DNA of 64,000 nucleotides from Heliopora coerulea (GCA_030142905.1 JASJOG010000539.1:1-64000); one strand, 5' to 3'. Shown: positions 1-11,699, counted from the stretch's first letter. Made by a program: numbers and translations. The notes: generated by a model from the sequence alone, not told the origin.

Positions 1-147
1 ATTAATTTGAATTTATAAATAGTTGAAAAATGTGAATAAATACAGTTTACTTAATTTTTTATTTTTAATTCTCGATAAGAGGGCAGTGCCCGAAACGTCG
101 AATAAAGTTTTTTAAAAGTTTATCTTGGAGATTTATAAATATATTAG
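1..147. other. Intron sequence with a hammerhead-like relic
   Basis: AT-rich intron. Around 75-105 the string gataagagggcagtgcccg followed by aaacgtcg resembles a decayed hammerhead stem II plus GAAA core. No exon is seen from here to 2025 apart from the repeats listed. Confidence 0.3.
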
Positions 148-458
148 CTAGAAAAGTTTAGTTAGGCAGGATTCGAACATGCATCTTCGGGTTATCAGGC
201 CGCTGCTCAACCAGTTGAGCGGTCGAATCAGTTGGGAACAGTATGCTTGTTTACATGTTACCCTGAGGATAATCCTGAACTGGAATCGAAACACTGCACA
301 TCCTCACGGATATCGAGTGTTCAGTTGTCGCGAGAATCTCTCGTGCACTTAAATTGGATAAAACGAGCATACTATTCCCAGTTGACTTGGTAGCTCAACT
401 GGTCGAGCAGCGGTCCGGAACTCCAAGATGCGAATTCGAATCCTGTCAACTTTTCTAG
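148..458. mobile_element. Foldback element with tRNA-like terminal inverted repeats
   Basis: About 100-bp inverted arms (148-252 and 361-458) that begin and end with ctagaaaagtt. Each arm resembles a tRNA: on the + strand at 383-449 an A-box-like tagctcaactggtcgagcag is followed by a B-box-like attcgaatcc. The left arm is the same on the - strand. Probably a SINE-derived or MITE-like palindrome; no coding capacity. Confidence 0.6.
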
Positions 459-568
459 ATGACTTTAACAGTGTAGGTTTATCATGGATAGTATCTGACT
501 TTGGTTTTTTCTCAAGAAAATGCATTTTCGTATGAACCTCACTTTTGGTTAAGTGTTTATAAGTCCTT

Positions 569-764
569 TTTAGGGCTAATTCACATGATAAGATTGTCGT
601 GCAAGATTGCTCGTTTTGATGTATCCAATTGACCCACTGAAGTCTTCCGGACGTATTGCCACATTAGTGAGCAAATCGTAATCAGGAATTGTCTTTCAGA
701 TAGCATTACATACCCCAGGATAAACTATCGTATACGACAGTCGCATCGTGTAAATGGATTTTTA
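569..764. mobile_element. MITE-like repeat, family D copy 1
   Basis: Inverted ends tcacatgataagattgtcg and cgacagtcgcatcgtgtaa enclose about 190 bp. The same layout and inner words recur at 20137-20332 and, more diverged, at 16342-16540. Confidence 0.55.
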
Positions 765-901
765 AACGACCAACATGTACACGTACGCCACGCGACAAAA
801 GACGGCAGTTACTTTCTCTCCTGGGGAGAAATTTAGAAAATAAGGCATATTTGCCTAACACAGAAGCCTAAACCATAAGATTTCTCTTTCGAATCATACA
901 C

Positions 902-1266
902 CAGGGCCGGCGGAAGCACGTAAAAGTTGGTCTGGTCAAGTGGGAGACTACGAACGCCACAGATGGGAGCTGCGAGTGCTGAAGGCGAGAGTATCTAGGG
1001 GGTCGAGGGGTATCCTCCCCGAGAAAATTTTTGAAATCTAACACCTCTAAAACGCGATTTACAGCATTTTCAGGCCAAAAGTATTATATTTCTGTTACAT
1101 TGTAGGGCAAAAATCTAAACCGTTCTATTTTGCATAACTTAGTTCGTTGTCTTAAAAAACCAAATTTTTTTATTTTTTGAAAGAATTATTCTTTTAAAGA
1201 AATCCATTTTTCTCGAAAGTTGGTCCGGCCATGGCCGGACTAACCGGACCGGCTCCGCCGGCCCTG
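902..1266. mobile_element. Non-autonomous DNA transposon with 5-bp TSD
   Basis: Ends cagggccggcggaagc and gctccgccggccctg are near-perfect inverted repeats. Directly abutting both sides is tacac (897-901 and 1267-1271), a 5-bp target-site duplication. The end sequence is hAT-like, but the duplication is shorter than the usual 8 bp of hAT. Confidence 0.65.
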
Positions 1267-1419
1267 TACACTCTTCATGTAGAATTAAATCTTGTGTAGT
1301 TTCACCGTTGCACGAACCTTTAGAACTATAGTTGTAGAGTTAGAACTTAATGTAAATTTTGTGCACGTTGACAACTATTTCTTGCAATGATCACTGCTAA
1401 GGACAATAATTTTTAATTG

Positions 1420-1755
1420 TAATTTAACGATGTAATTGTGGTAGCTTGGTAATTATAATGTTCTTAATACGCACGCTGTCAAGCTACTCTTTCAGAAAAA
1501 CTTTCTGAGTCTCTGAAGGGAATCGAACTCGTAATCTTCTGGTCACTGGTGAAATGCTCTAACCATCGAGCTACACAGACTCAGATGGTGAGCGAAGGTT
1601 ACATTTATGTACTGGTTCGTATTGATGGTAGACATATGTACTGCCAGTCTGTAAGTCTCGATATGTCGTCTGAGTCTTCAGGGACTCAGAAAGTTTTTCT
1701 GAGAGAGTAGCTTGAGAGCGTATGTATTAAGAACATTGTAATTTAACGGTTAAAA
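1420..1755 (-). mobile_element. tRNA-derived SINE within an inverted repeat
   Basis: On the - strand 1504-1584 looks like a tRNA: arms ctgagtc and gactcag, an A-box-like tagctcgatggttagagc and a B-box-like gagttcgattccc. The left flank (gttcttaatacgcacgc...) recurs inverted at 1700-1735. The same SINE family occurs twice near 51.5 kb. Confidence 0.6.
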
Positions 1756-2025
1756 AATTGTGATTACGCTATCAAGCCTGATATATCCCCGATATCCATC
1801 TTCAGTTATCCTCGCTAGCTACGATTTGCCATGAGCACCTTGCCTTCAGTAACACTTAGTTATGAAATCAAATATCAAACATATATGTTGTTTCTAGACC
1901 CTGTGAAGAAAATCAAAGGATGCCTCTCTAACTCCAATTCGCTTTTAATTAGTCGCAGATTTTGTATCTTACAAACTTATCCTCTGTCGGTAGTCTTAGT
2001 TTTCTAATCGTATTTTGTCTTTTAG

Positions 2026-2079
2026 GGAACTCCTGGAAATGCTGGGAATATTGGTCCTAAAGGGGATTCAGGCGATATT
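2026..2079 (+). CDS. Collagen helix exon 1 (54 bp)
   Basis: Encodes GTPGNAGNIGPKGDSGDI. The acceptor is cttttag; the donor gttagt departs from the gtaag consensus. Predicted equivalent of vertebrate exon 8. A 243-bp intron follows. An exon upstream of the window must supply the start of the helix. Confidence 0.88.
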
Positions 2080-2322
2080 GTTAGTGCTTTTTATTATTGC
2101 AAACTTACAGTATTCTACGAGCTAGCGATTCCAATTTAGAAAACGTTTCACCGACGTTCGTATCTTATACTTTGGATTAAAAAAAATATGATTATAATCT
2201 TATCGACAGACCGACTTATTCAGTAATCTTATTGGTCATTAACAGCGGTTTTTACACTGGATCCACTGAAATTAGGCATTCATAACTTTATTTTAATTTG
2301 ACTGTTTGTTTCGGCTTCGTAG

Positions 2323-2376
2323 GGAACACCTGGCCTGCCTGGAAAGCGGGGTGAAATTGGTGCACCAGGGAGAAAC
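2323..2376 (+). CDS. Collagen helix exon 2 (54 bp)
   Basis: Encodes GTPGLPGKRGEIGAPGRN. Acceptor cttcgtag, donor gtaagt. Vertebrate exon 9 position. Three prolines sit in Y positions and could be hydroxylated. Confidence 0.92.
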
Positions 2377-4760
2377 GTAAGTATTCTAAAACCTAGCTGC
2401 CATTAAGGATGTTTGAGAAGCTCATGGCCCTCCTAACTTCTTTTAATGCGCGATCTTAGTTTTTACATGCATGTCTATTACAGTTTTAACGATTGTTGCC
2501 CCAGAAACGTTCCATCGTTTCGATTACATGCAAAGTAGGCAGGCATTGACGATACTAATCCACTGCATAATTTTTTTCACACCTGACTAACTGCCTCTGC
2601 AAAACCATTCATAGAGAATCGACACTCTTCAACATCTCTGAACATCAATTTTAACACTGTTACCATGTGTGCCTCACTCACTTTTCTATCTGCCCCCTCC
2701 AAATATATCATCCCACGCAACATTATTTATCGGAACGTTAAAAAGGCCAAAACTTCACTGTTCAGTTGAGTTTCTTGAAGACAACAGCTCACTAGATATT
2801 CAAGTAATTGATGATGGGAAAGCTAACACTTTCTCATTTAAAATATCATTAAAAGACTTACTGCAGAAATTTTAACTATACAAAAGAGCAAGTAAGGAAC
2901 TCATAATAATTATTAAAAATGGCATAAATTTTAATATCGCAGCTAAGTTTGTAATAACTTCATATATCATTAGGTGAAAAAAGAGAGAGAATTTAACGTT
3001 CTCGTAAAACAATACGTCACCTTTTGCCCTTGGTTTGATTTTAAAACTTTAAACCAATTCACCTATATTTCTAAGACTTTCGATTCTTCGTTCACTTCCA
3101 CAAACTTCGTGAAAATTGTCGATTTTAAGGTCGACGTGACCGTAACATCCCAAAATTAACATGAGGGCACTCTTCACAACACTTCGCACTCTGCCAACAA
3201 GATTATTTTTCCGTTGAGCAAACTTTCATTCCTTAAAAAAATAATTAAATTTCTTGACCATACTATTAATACAACTTAGGGAATTCCTGGATCCGATGGC
3301 ATACTTGGACCTCATGGACCTGTTGGCAACAAGGTGGGAGAAATAATCGTTTTATACCTAAACTTAGTTGGGTCGCCAAACCACAGTTTTACTAGACACA
3401 TCAATTTATCGTTTAACGCTTGTAAATTTGAGAAATTTGCCGAATATTATAACCCACTTTTAGAAATCGTCCATTATCACAGAATAGGCCTCTCACCCAA
3501 ATAAAACACGTTTTTTTAACGGTTCCTTTCACACAGCTTATTTTACACAATTTTACCGGTTGTCAGAAGTTAACGGTTCCGATTCCCTATTGAAATTCAA
3601 TTGATGCTTTCCTGAATTAGACAAATCTCTGCTATCGTCTGTCCACAGTCAACTTAGGCATTCTCCAGGAATTACGATCAGTGTTACATACGATCAGCAA
3701 TTATTCCCCATATTGACTCAACAATTTTAAACATTTCTAAAAACTGTCCTGTTCAACCGCCTTTAAAATAAATCTCATTTTTGTCGTGAACCTTTGCTTT
3801 ATCAGACAATATTTGCGAGACAGTTATAATCGGTGGCGCGTGAAATGGCTCCGGGGCTCGCAACTACCCGAACTTCAATGTAGGGGTGAGATGTCCTTCC
3901 GTCGCCAAAAAATGAGACCTTGGGAGTGGAAAATAATATTATTTCACAGTTCTTTATGTTTTATTACTCGTTCTGTGACGTATCAAATGACACATGTTAC
4001 GTTGGGCAGTGTGAGCTGGGTGACACCAAGACGTTAATTCACTGGCCAAACAAATCAAACCTTTGCCAGTCATTACACAGAACATCTTTCCTATTAATTT
4101 CCTTCTACTGTAATAAAGTAGTTACATCATCATCTTTTCTCTACACAACAAGTTGTATTCAGCGGATGATACTGGTAAAATCAGTTAATTTATCAAAAAC
4201 CTGCTCGTTTTCCATCAAAATAATCTTCAGAGCTTAATCGTCTTAGTCTTTTTAACCCTCGAAGATGATCTTGATGTACTGAAAACGTTCACGTTTTAAT
4301 ATATCGTCTGGTTTTTACTTGTGTTATTGGCATTTTATCTTGGTGAAATGTCACAATTAAAAAAGTGTATTCCTTTCATTCATTCATTCTCTCAAAGAAA
4401 GACCGGGGACCTTCCAAAGTTTCGTGAACATTGTAATCATTAAGTGAGCATAGACCTACCCCCCAGTAGCTCCCGAACCGTTCTCAAACATTATTCAAAT
4501 CTAGAAACTTTCTTATTTTCGTACCAAAATTCTCTTCTTCGCACACCCCATTATTTCCAATGTTCCTACACCACTGTTTTTAATCCCTATAACAGACCTT
4601 GAAATGATTATATAGAAAACTTAAAAAAGATTTGGCAGGATGCAATTTGATTAAACGTGATTTGTTCGTGTGAACAGGATATAAGTTGTGTGACTTTTAG
4701 GCTTAGCTAGGGTTCATCATGATATCCGAATTTTTTTTTTGCAATCAAAATTTTTTGTAG
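2377..4760. other. Introns 2 and 3 around exon 3
   Basis: Apart from exon 3 (3280-3333) I recognise nothing. Short open frames here have no Gly-X-Y pattern and no flanking splice logic, so I do not call them genes. Confidence 0.5.
3280..3333 (+). CDS. Collagen helix exon 3 (54 bp)
   Basis: Encodes GIPGSDGILGPHGPVGNK. Acceptor aacttag, donor gtggga (weak). Vertebrate exon 10 position. A 1427-bp intron follows. Confidence 0.9.
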
Positions 4761-4814
4761 GGTGTAACTGGTGACCCCGGAAGACCAGGTCACTCCGGAT
4801 TAAAAGGACAGAAG
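4761..4814 (+). CDS. Collagen helix exon 4 (54 bp), candidate N-terminal cross-link lysine
   Basis: Encodes GVTGDPGRPGHSGLKGQK. Acceptor tttttgtag, donor gtttgt. With the inferred numbering (helix residues 73-90), the Lys of GLK falls at residue 87, the position of the helical cross-link lysine in vertebrate GMKGHR. That is suggestive, not proven. Confidence 0.9.
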
Positions 4815-5780
4815 GTTTGTGAATATTCGTTTCAAAACCCATCCTAGTAGATTCTGTTTTAATTGTTGCAACGTTTCGTGGTTCAAAACCAGACAGAACA
4901 CGAAACAGGCTTTCTTTGATAAAAATTTTGAACTGTCAAGAAACGACATGAAATTTGGCTATGTGTTTGATGAAGTTTCAAGTCAATCCTGAGTTTTTAC
5001 TAAAAAACACAATTTACAAACCTACTGACAGATATCTGATAAACAACTATTTTTTAAGAATCTTATTGACAAAAGTGGTCTATTGGCGATATCTTTTCGC
5101 TTATTCTCTACAAGTCTTCAATTTAGTTCAACTTCTACTATGATTCGTAATAAAAAATGTTTTTCGCGAGTATACAGCTGATTGGCTAAAATCTGGGATT
5201 GTAAATACGTCTATGTAATGTATCAAGCATAAGTAGAAACGTTACGTCTGATATAGAAAAAACCAATTCGATAAATATGTTAAGATCAACTTGTAGGTAT
5301 TTCGATTAACGATGAGACACTTAAGGATTGCTTCAGATCGTATCTCGAAAACAGGATATTCAGATGTTTCGTTTTATGCCAAGACAGGTCCGGTAGTAGT
5401 TTTTCTTTCAACAACTTAAAGATATTGATCTCAACTTGAGAAATAAACTGTTTTACTGTTCCCCTGCTTTACTTTTGTAATGTGGCTCCATATATTCGAA
5501 AAGTGGGAGAACACGACGTATTGTTATGGGGTGAAAACCTTTTTAGCATGAAAAAATACTGCAAAGGAAATTGAAGATTGCTGTTTCAACGTTGAAGCTT
5601 TACTGGGTTCTAATCACCGTTTTTTAATCGCTGGCCCCCTTTTTTTCCCTTTGATGGTTTTCGTCCCGTATAGGAAATCATTAGGTTGACTTTTTTTTTA
5701 AAAAAATATGTTCAGCTTAAAGAAACTGCATGGAGCCGCCGTGAGTGACATGAAACTAATAGAATGTGTGTTGTTGTTAG
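4815..5780. other. Intron 4, nothing recognised
   Basis: AT-rich sequence without a convincing repeat, exon or open frame. Confidence 0.5.
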
Positions 5781-5834
5781 GGTCATCAAAGTATAAAGGG
5801 CTCAGCAGGGATACGTGGTGATCGAGGGACAACC
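5781..5834 (+). CDS. Collagen helix exon 5 (54 bp) with Gly-to-Ser break
   Basis: Encodes GHQSIKGSAGIRGDRGTT. The second triplet begins with AGT (Ser) at 5790-5792 where GGT (Gly) is expected, the only break in the helix seen in the window. Acceptor gttgttag, donor gtacgt, vertebrate exon 12 position. The break could be a real imperfection, an allele or a sequence error. Confidence 0.87.
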
Positions 5835-5978
5835 GTACGTAATATTATTTATTGTATTTAAAATTATCAGTAACGATCACTCTTCTTACTTTTACTGTTA
5901 TCATCATCATCAGCATCATCATTTGATATGTTACCTGACATGCAATGCAGGAGATTACTGTGCTGGAGATCCTATTGT

Positions 5979-6198
5979 ACACCTTTTGCTGTTCATTACC
6001 AGAAAATATACTGTCATTAACGCCAACCTCAAACTCATTAACGCAAAAATACGTTCATTTTATTCAATCGACATTCCCTAACGTAGATATGCAACCATTT
6101 GCATCAAAGGGCATTCTATGGCGCCAACAGACCATCATTAACACCATTCTACTATACATTAGGGATAATAAAATTTCAATTAGGCAAGATATTTCTCC
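5979..6198 (-). mobile_element. Half copy of the foldback element at 13.6 kb
   Basis: From accttttgctgttcattacc to ttcaattaggcaagatattt, it matches one arm of the element at 13613-14064, including the recurring cattaacgcc and cattaacacc words. The second arm is missing. Confidence 0.6.
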
Positions 6199-6960
6199 AG
6201 CTTTAACCTTGCTGAGGATCTTCATTAGTGGTTTGAGAGGAAGAACAAATAATAAAGGTCAGAGACAGTCTCCTTGAAAGAGCCCACGCTTCATGTTGAC
6301 TGGGCCACAATCAAACCTCGAGATGTAAATTCCGTTCTCCATCAAAGGCAAGAAATTATGGGCGATTACAAAGGTATCAAATCAAAGTAAAATTCAGGAG
6401 TGTGGAACCATGTTGTATACCTTCATACAGTCTATCCTTGTCATCGCAAGTTTTCTGTATCTTCTATTACAGTTTCTAGTTATTTTGGCTTCCTCCGCAC
6501 CTTTGACAACTCAGCATTTCATTGCATTTCTCCTCACTATCCAGATGTCTCCGGAAATTTTAACACTCCCATCTGCGTCAGGTTTGATGGTGTAGTCCCT
6601 GTCTTGATCTTACGTCATCTCATACAACTTTCGCTGGTTCGTTTGGAACAGTTTCGTCTGTTAGCATTGTTCGCATTTATCTTTCTTGTCTTTGTTTTGA
6701 TCCTTTGTTTTATCTCTAAACTCACAACCATGACATTCCTTTTCCTCAAGAGACATTTGCTTTTCTAGACCCCTGATTACGTAGCTTTTACTCATTGGTT
6801 CTATGCAGTGTCCATCAGGATTGCTAAATCATTTTTAAGCTAGTCTACCCGGCCAGCTAATCTTCTTTTCCGGCAACTGTTCCTTTTGGCTTCATGCAGA
6901 GGGCGTTTTCACTCCAAGGAGCGCGCGTAAAACTTTTGCACCAGCCGGTAATAAAGTGGT
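6199..6960 (-). pseudogene. Reverse transcriptase relic of a non-LTR retrotransposon
   Basis: On the - strand 6199-6400 reads, with stops, a stretch like GLFQGDC-L-PLLFVLPL, the conserved RT motif before the catalytic aspartates, preceded by a block ending FDCGPVNMKR. Further upstream on that strand (to about 6960) only scattered fragments such as KLFQTNQRKLYEMT are readable. No intact frame remains. It shares the RT motif with the element at 27.4-30.5 kb. Confidence 0.5.
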
Positions 6961-6969
6961 TTCCTGAGT

Positions 6970-7256
6970 GATGGTGATGGTGATGATGATGGTGATGGTG
7001 ATGATGATGGTGATGGTGATGATGATGGTGATGATGATGATGATGGTGATGATGATGGTGATGGTGATGATAATGGTGATGGTGATGATGATGGTGATGG
7101 TGATGATGATGGTGATGGTGATGATGATGGTGATGGTGATGATGATGGTGACGATGATGATGATAATGGTGATGATAATGGTGATGATGACGATTATGAC
7201 TATGATAATGATGGTGATTGTGATGATAATGATGATAATGATGATAAAGATGATGG

Positions 7257-7300
<44 letters not shown>

Positions 7301-7304
7301 GTAC
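6970..7304. repeat. (ATG)n/(GATGGT)n microsatellite
   Basis: About 335 bp of imperfect trinucleotide and hexanucleotide repeats, ending in a pure (GAT)n run at 7256-7300. It creates long artificial open frames on both strands (Met/Val or Ile/Thr only). Confidence 0.95.
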
Positions 7305-8017
7305 TACTATACAGCAATACGTATTTTACAAGTCTAGTTTTCTTATTGACTCGAATTGTTGAGGATAGTAGGCTCATCAGATGACAATTAGTTCAACACA
7401 TTCCGCAATATTGAGCTATTTTCTTCATTGTCTTCCCATCTGTCAAGAAGTTCAGGTTCTAAATTTGATTCCTCAGTTGCCAGCCTTTGCTAAATTGGAT
7501 TTCTCTTGTATTTGTGTTTGGTAAATTGATTCTTCAAGTACTTGCCTTTGCTTGTCTTTGATTTGTATACGGGGTCCTTATTTATCTATATTTAACTTAC
7601 AAAATCCCCACTCGTCATGAGTGGTTCCCTTTGCTCCATTGATCTCTCCTCTCTGTCCCTCTACTTCAACATTCAATAATGTTCATCTTTGTTTTCCGCA
7701 GCTTTATTGCAAGTCTGCCATAGTTAGTCTGGAACTTTCCGATCTCACTGAAAAATTTCGGACGTTCTTGTCTTAAAACTTCTTTGAGTCGCTTCACTCT
7801 TCAGTTAGCATTTCATTACTACTTTGTTTACCTCCTTGGACCACTTTCAACGTGGACTAGCAAGATGACGACCTCGTACTGGCTGCTGTCCCCAAGTTAC
7901 CAACGTTATCGACGTGACACCTTCATCTAGTTGACTCCAATCTTACAAGCTGTTAGTATTATCCATGTTGAAACTCAATTTCATTTAATTAATTTTTAAG
8001 AGGGCAGTGTTTTCAAC

Positions 8018-8340
8018 TTGACACCATCACTAGAGGGAAAGCCAACCAACGCTAAAGAGTTCCTTCTGGACACCAAGTCTGAACATCAAAGGCTTCGGGG
8101 CCTTGGCGGGTTACCAACCAAAGCTGACGTGCCCCACCTACCCTATTTTGTTGCAACCCTAACTTTGGTGGCTTTGCGGTTTGTATACTTGACAAAGTTA
8201 CCATCCCGGATTCCTGAGGGTGAGAACGTCCCCATTCCAGTGATAGGGTAGAGGAATAAATTGTACTGAACCAATACCCGCTATTAGAATTACTATTATT
8301 ACAATTAGTATTATTATTATTTTTATTATGATTATTGTTA
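8018..8340. repeat. Fragment related to the 850-bp repeat family, ATT tail
   Basis: Contains ttaccaaccaaagctgacg, similar to the start of the repeats at 30.6, 27.1 and 45.5 kb, and ends in an ATT-rich tail (8283-8340) like theirs. Confidence 0.45.
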
Positions 8341-8518
8341 TTGTAATTGTTATTAGTTGGTGGTCAAATATGTCCAAGTTCTTTGCTTTTTCTTGTTTCA
8401 TATCATTAATATCCTGTTGTTACCACCTCTGTCCTTATTACCAAAATATGAATAATTCGACACACCAAACGTTTATTTGTGCTCCAAAATAGTTCTCTGC
8501 ATGATTGCTCATTTGAAG

Positions 8519-8563
8519 GGTACTGTTGGATCACCGGGAACGCGAGGAAAACGTGGACGAAAG
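8519..8563 (+). CDS. Collagen helix exon 6 (45 bp)
   Basis: Encodes GTVGSPGTRGKRGRK. The acceptor tttgaag lacks a strong pyrimidine tract; donor gtaaat. Its 45-bp size coincides with vertebrate exon 13. The last two triplets are strongly basic. Confidence 0.88.
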
Positions 8564-9466
8564 GTAAATTTGTTCTTTTGTTTCGCTTACTTGTAATAAT
8601 CCTTTAACTAACTTTAATGTGCTAACGAAAATGTGATTGCGGTAAAAAAATGAACTACGGTAAGTACTGTTTTCTTTCAGTGGCCATGATTTGTCAAGTA
8701 TATACTGAAGTGGAAGGCATCAGGTCTTTTTATCCGAGACAACTATATAATTAAACGTCTTGTTTAAAATTACTTCATGAGTTAAACGTAATTTGCTGGG
8801 CTATGATATTTAGAACAAGATTGCGCTTCACGCCAGGTTCCTCAATAGCAATCGTTTCATATATGTTTGTTTTTATTCAGATACTGAAAATTACACTGTA
8901 AATATTGGTTTTACAGAATGTTTTCAATAAAATCACAATTTTTTTCAATTGAATATAAGCAACAGAGAGCAAATTATTGAGAAATTAAATTTGGACTTAA
9001 TATTTAACATGAGATCGTCAATGTAGTGTAAAATTTTGGTACCTTACGAAAAACTACGCCAGGAATCATTTAATACGAATCTAATCAGACTCTAATCAGG
9101 ATAATTAGTTTTGTTTTAAAATGCTGCACATATATCGCTTGTATAGCTCAATCAAGCTTAATTGCTAACTCATTAAATTGAATCGAAAATTACGTCATAC
9201 AGAATACACTCCTAACTTTCCTTGTTTAGATGCGATAAAATTAAAAATAAAACAGAATTATTATAATGAATTGGAAATTTTGGAAGAGGGTACTATCATT
9301 GAGTTGTATAACAAGAAAACATTACAGCTGAGCTGATTTTGTAATTTAAGTTTTAGAATTTTAAGAACGTCTTCTTGAGGACTATGAACGTTTTAGCAGG
9401 CGAGGGGCACAAAGTGGCCGTTTTACAGTTGTAACATTTGAAAGAGATGCTCAGTCATTCCATAGG
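8564..9466. other. Intron 6, first part, nothing recognised
   Basis: AT-rich sequence with no exon, repeat or RNA gene that I can support. Confidence 0.5.
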
Positions 9467-9700
9467 CAGGGGCGGATTTAGAGGAGCCCGAAGGGGTCAC
9501 GGTCCCCCTTTTCACTGGGAACTAATTTGTAAAACGGACTCTTAAATCGATTTTTGACGACAGAAATGCTATTTTTACTATCCAAAATATCGGTATAGTT
9601 TAAATACGCTGGAAACTCAATTTCCGGGGAGAAATTTACCTTCGTGATGGAACAGAACCTCATGAATTGTGCCATAGAATAAACTGCATAGGCGTGTAAC
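9467..9700. mobile_element. Partial copy of the CAGGGGCGGAT element family
   Basis: Starts with caggggcggatttagaggag, like the full element at 15661-16146. I cannot find the other end, so it is probably truncated. Confidence 0.4.
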
Positions 9701-9719
9701 TATTCACACGATGAATTTG

Positions 9720-9776
9720 GATGGCGTTAGCCAGAGTAAAACTATAAAGTCGGATACGGACCGGAAAGGGTTAAAT
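9720..9776. repeat. Short hairpin repeat with ctggcgttagccag-type core, copy 1
   Basis: Contains tggcgttagccagagtaaaa and gtcggatacggaccggaaag, shared with 31766-31855. The core forms a 5-bp stem with a GTTA loop. Confidence 0.5.
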
Positions 9777-10539
9777 TAAGAAATCCTGCTTTCAGCGAAG
9801 GCGAAGGTGACCGAATGTCACTTTAAATTCCGGATGACGTTGTCGGTTTTCTTGATCCGCCGTCGATCTTCTGCACCAACGCCAAAATAGACGTTTTGCT
9901 GTTGTCTGTAGAACGTGAGTAAAATATCTGTCTTTCAGGCTCGAAAGAGATTTCTTGATTAGTTTACTTTGTGGTTAGTATGTTTATTCCTTTTCTTGTC
10001 ACTTTGCCCGAGAAAAAATCAAAATGTTCGTTAACTTTGAAAAATTTTGTTTATGGTATAGCCCTGGATTTCACAATTTTAAATGAACAAGTGTAATGAA
10101 AGCAAATAAACATAAAGTTTTTTAAATTTATCACTTCACTGAAAAAGAACTCTCAAGCATGGAAATCTTGGTTATGTACGTCTAAAAATGTTGTAGTTCT
10201 CCAGGTTTTGTCTTAAAATTTTTATCATGAATTATTGTGTACTTTGATTTAAATCGATTTTTCGCCTTCTACCAAAAATTTAAGATTAAAAGTGTGGAAA
10301 AACTTTCCTATTTATCTTCAGGTGATTCAGTTTTCCATTTTATAAATTCCGCGAAAATTACCAACTACACATTGTCTGTATTGTTATACGAGAAGTTTTG
10401 TTTTGAAAACGTGTGACGCTTTTTCTTATACCCTTAGTTCTTGTCCTTTTTTTTTCTTATAGTTAATTCTTTATCGTCTGGGTTGTCATCCTAACTTTTA
10501 CTTTTTGGGATTTCTTTCACTCTAATTTAATAATTATAG

Positions 10540-10638
10540 GGGACAGCCGGTATTCCTGGAGTAAATGGTAAAGTTGGGCCAGAAGGATCTGTTGGGGAAA
10601 AAGGACGAAAAGGCTCGGCTGGCGATCCTGGACCACCA
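10540..10638 (+). CDS. Collagen helix exon 7 (99 bp)
   Basis: Eleven triplets: GTA GIP GVN GKV GPE GSV, then GEK GRK GSA GDP GPP. Acceptor aattatag, donor gtgagt. 99 bp equals 54+45, so it stands for vertebrate exons 14 and 15 joined into one. Confidence 0.92.
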
Positions 10639-10847
10639 GTGAGTGTCGTGCGATCGCTTTTTAGAGTTTGATTCACTATTTTCAATGAAATGAGATTTTT
10701 TATAAATTTGAGAGAATATATCTTTTCAAAATTCAAGAGTATATATGCCGATGTTCAGCATATATTGGATTCGTGTCATTACCATTATTTTTTTTATCAA
10801 CAGTTCCTTCTTTTGTTTCGTATATAATATACCATTATATTAATTAG

Positions 10848-11045
10848 GGCGTTGTTGGTGCTCCTGGATCCACGGGAAATATGGGCATAAGAGGGATAAA
10901 GGGATCACCTGGTCAACAAGGTCCCCCAGGATCTCGTGGAATGCCTGGAGAACGTGGGTCAGCTGGACTTTCAGGTTTCAGTGGACCAGCTGGAGCTGAT
11001 GGAAAGAAAGGAAGCACTGGAAATCCAGGTGCCAAGGGATCAGTG
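10848..11045 (+). CDS. Collagen helix exon 8 (198 bp), largest exon
   Basis: Twenty-two perfect triplets; acceptor taattag, donor gtgcgt. 198 bp equals 54+99+45, matching vertebrate exons 16, 17 and 18 in one piece. Triplets 11-12 read GMPGER, a motif that in vertebrate collagens (with hydroxyproline) binds I-domain integrins. Proline content is higher here than in most exons. Introns on both sides are short (209 and 115 bp). Confidence 0.93.
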
Positions 11046-11160
11046 GTGCGTAGTTTTCAATTTGACTAAGTTATTTCAGAGATTTGATGTGTTCATTCGT
11101 ACGTTTGTGTTGAGTTGCTGGCATGCACTTATATTTTCATTTACAAATATTTTTTCACAG

Positions 11161-11214
11161 GGTGATCCTGGTCCTACAGGAGACACGGGCGAACCAGGTC
11201 CAGCTGGCCCGCAG
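11161..11214 (+). CDS. Collagen helix exon 9 (54 bp)
   Basis: Encodes GDPGPTGDTGEPGPAGPQ. Strong acceptor ttttttcacag, donor gtacag. With exon 10 it makes the 99 bp of vertebrate exon 19 in 54+45 order. Confidence 0.93.
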
Positions 11215-11699
11215 GTACAGCTTCATGATTTCACTAAAAACTAGTTTTGTGGTAGCGGCAGATTCAGCCAGGATTGAATACTGACGTTCTAATTTACATT
11301 TCGTGAAACATTTTCACTAAATATACAGTTAAGGAAATCATATCCTTCAAATTTTGCCCTTTGAATGTGAAAAAGAATGAGGAAGAAATTCGTCAGTTTC
11401 GTCTGACTACCCCTGCTGAAATACAACATCAAATTTTGGGGATTATCCTGTTTCTTGGAAAATCACCGACTCGATACTTTTGCTTTTCCAACCTTTGTCA
11501 TTCTCTTTCATTTTAGTGGAATCAGTATAAGTTACTTATTGGGTTGTAAAAACAAGTACCTTAGTGATTTATCAGTTTACTCCATTCCCTTCCTGCTCCA
11601 CCAAAAATTCAAATTTTTTGGATTATTCGGTTTCTTGAAAAAATCATCAGTTTTACATTTTTGCTGTCCAACTTCCTTATTTGTCCTTTTTTATTTTAG

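Noticed and set aside
1504..1584. tRNA gene on - strand
   Set aside because: Embedded in a repeated SINE unit with sister copies at 51.5 kb and no clean anticodon arm; better a tRNA-derived repeat.
2669..3159. Short open frames of 60-70 codons
   Set aside because: Chance frames in introns with no domain, no splice logic and no conservation evidence.
6968..7384. Long open frames on both strands (Met/Val and Ile/Thr)
   Set aside because: Produced entirely by the ATG/GATGGT microsatellite; no real protein composition.
10527..10736. - strand frame with Gly/Pro-rich text
   Set aside because: It is the antisense of collagen exon 7; the + strand has splice sites and frame.
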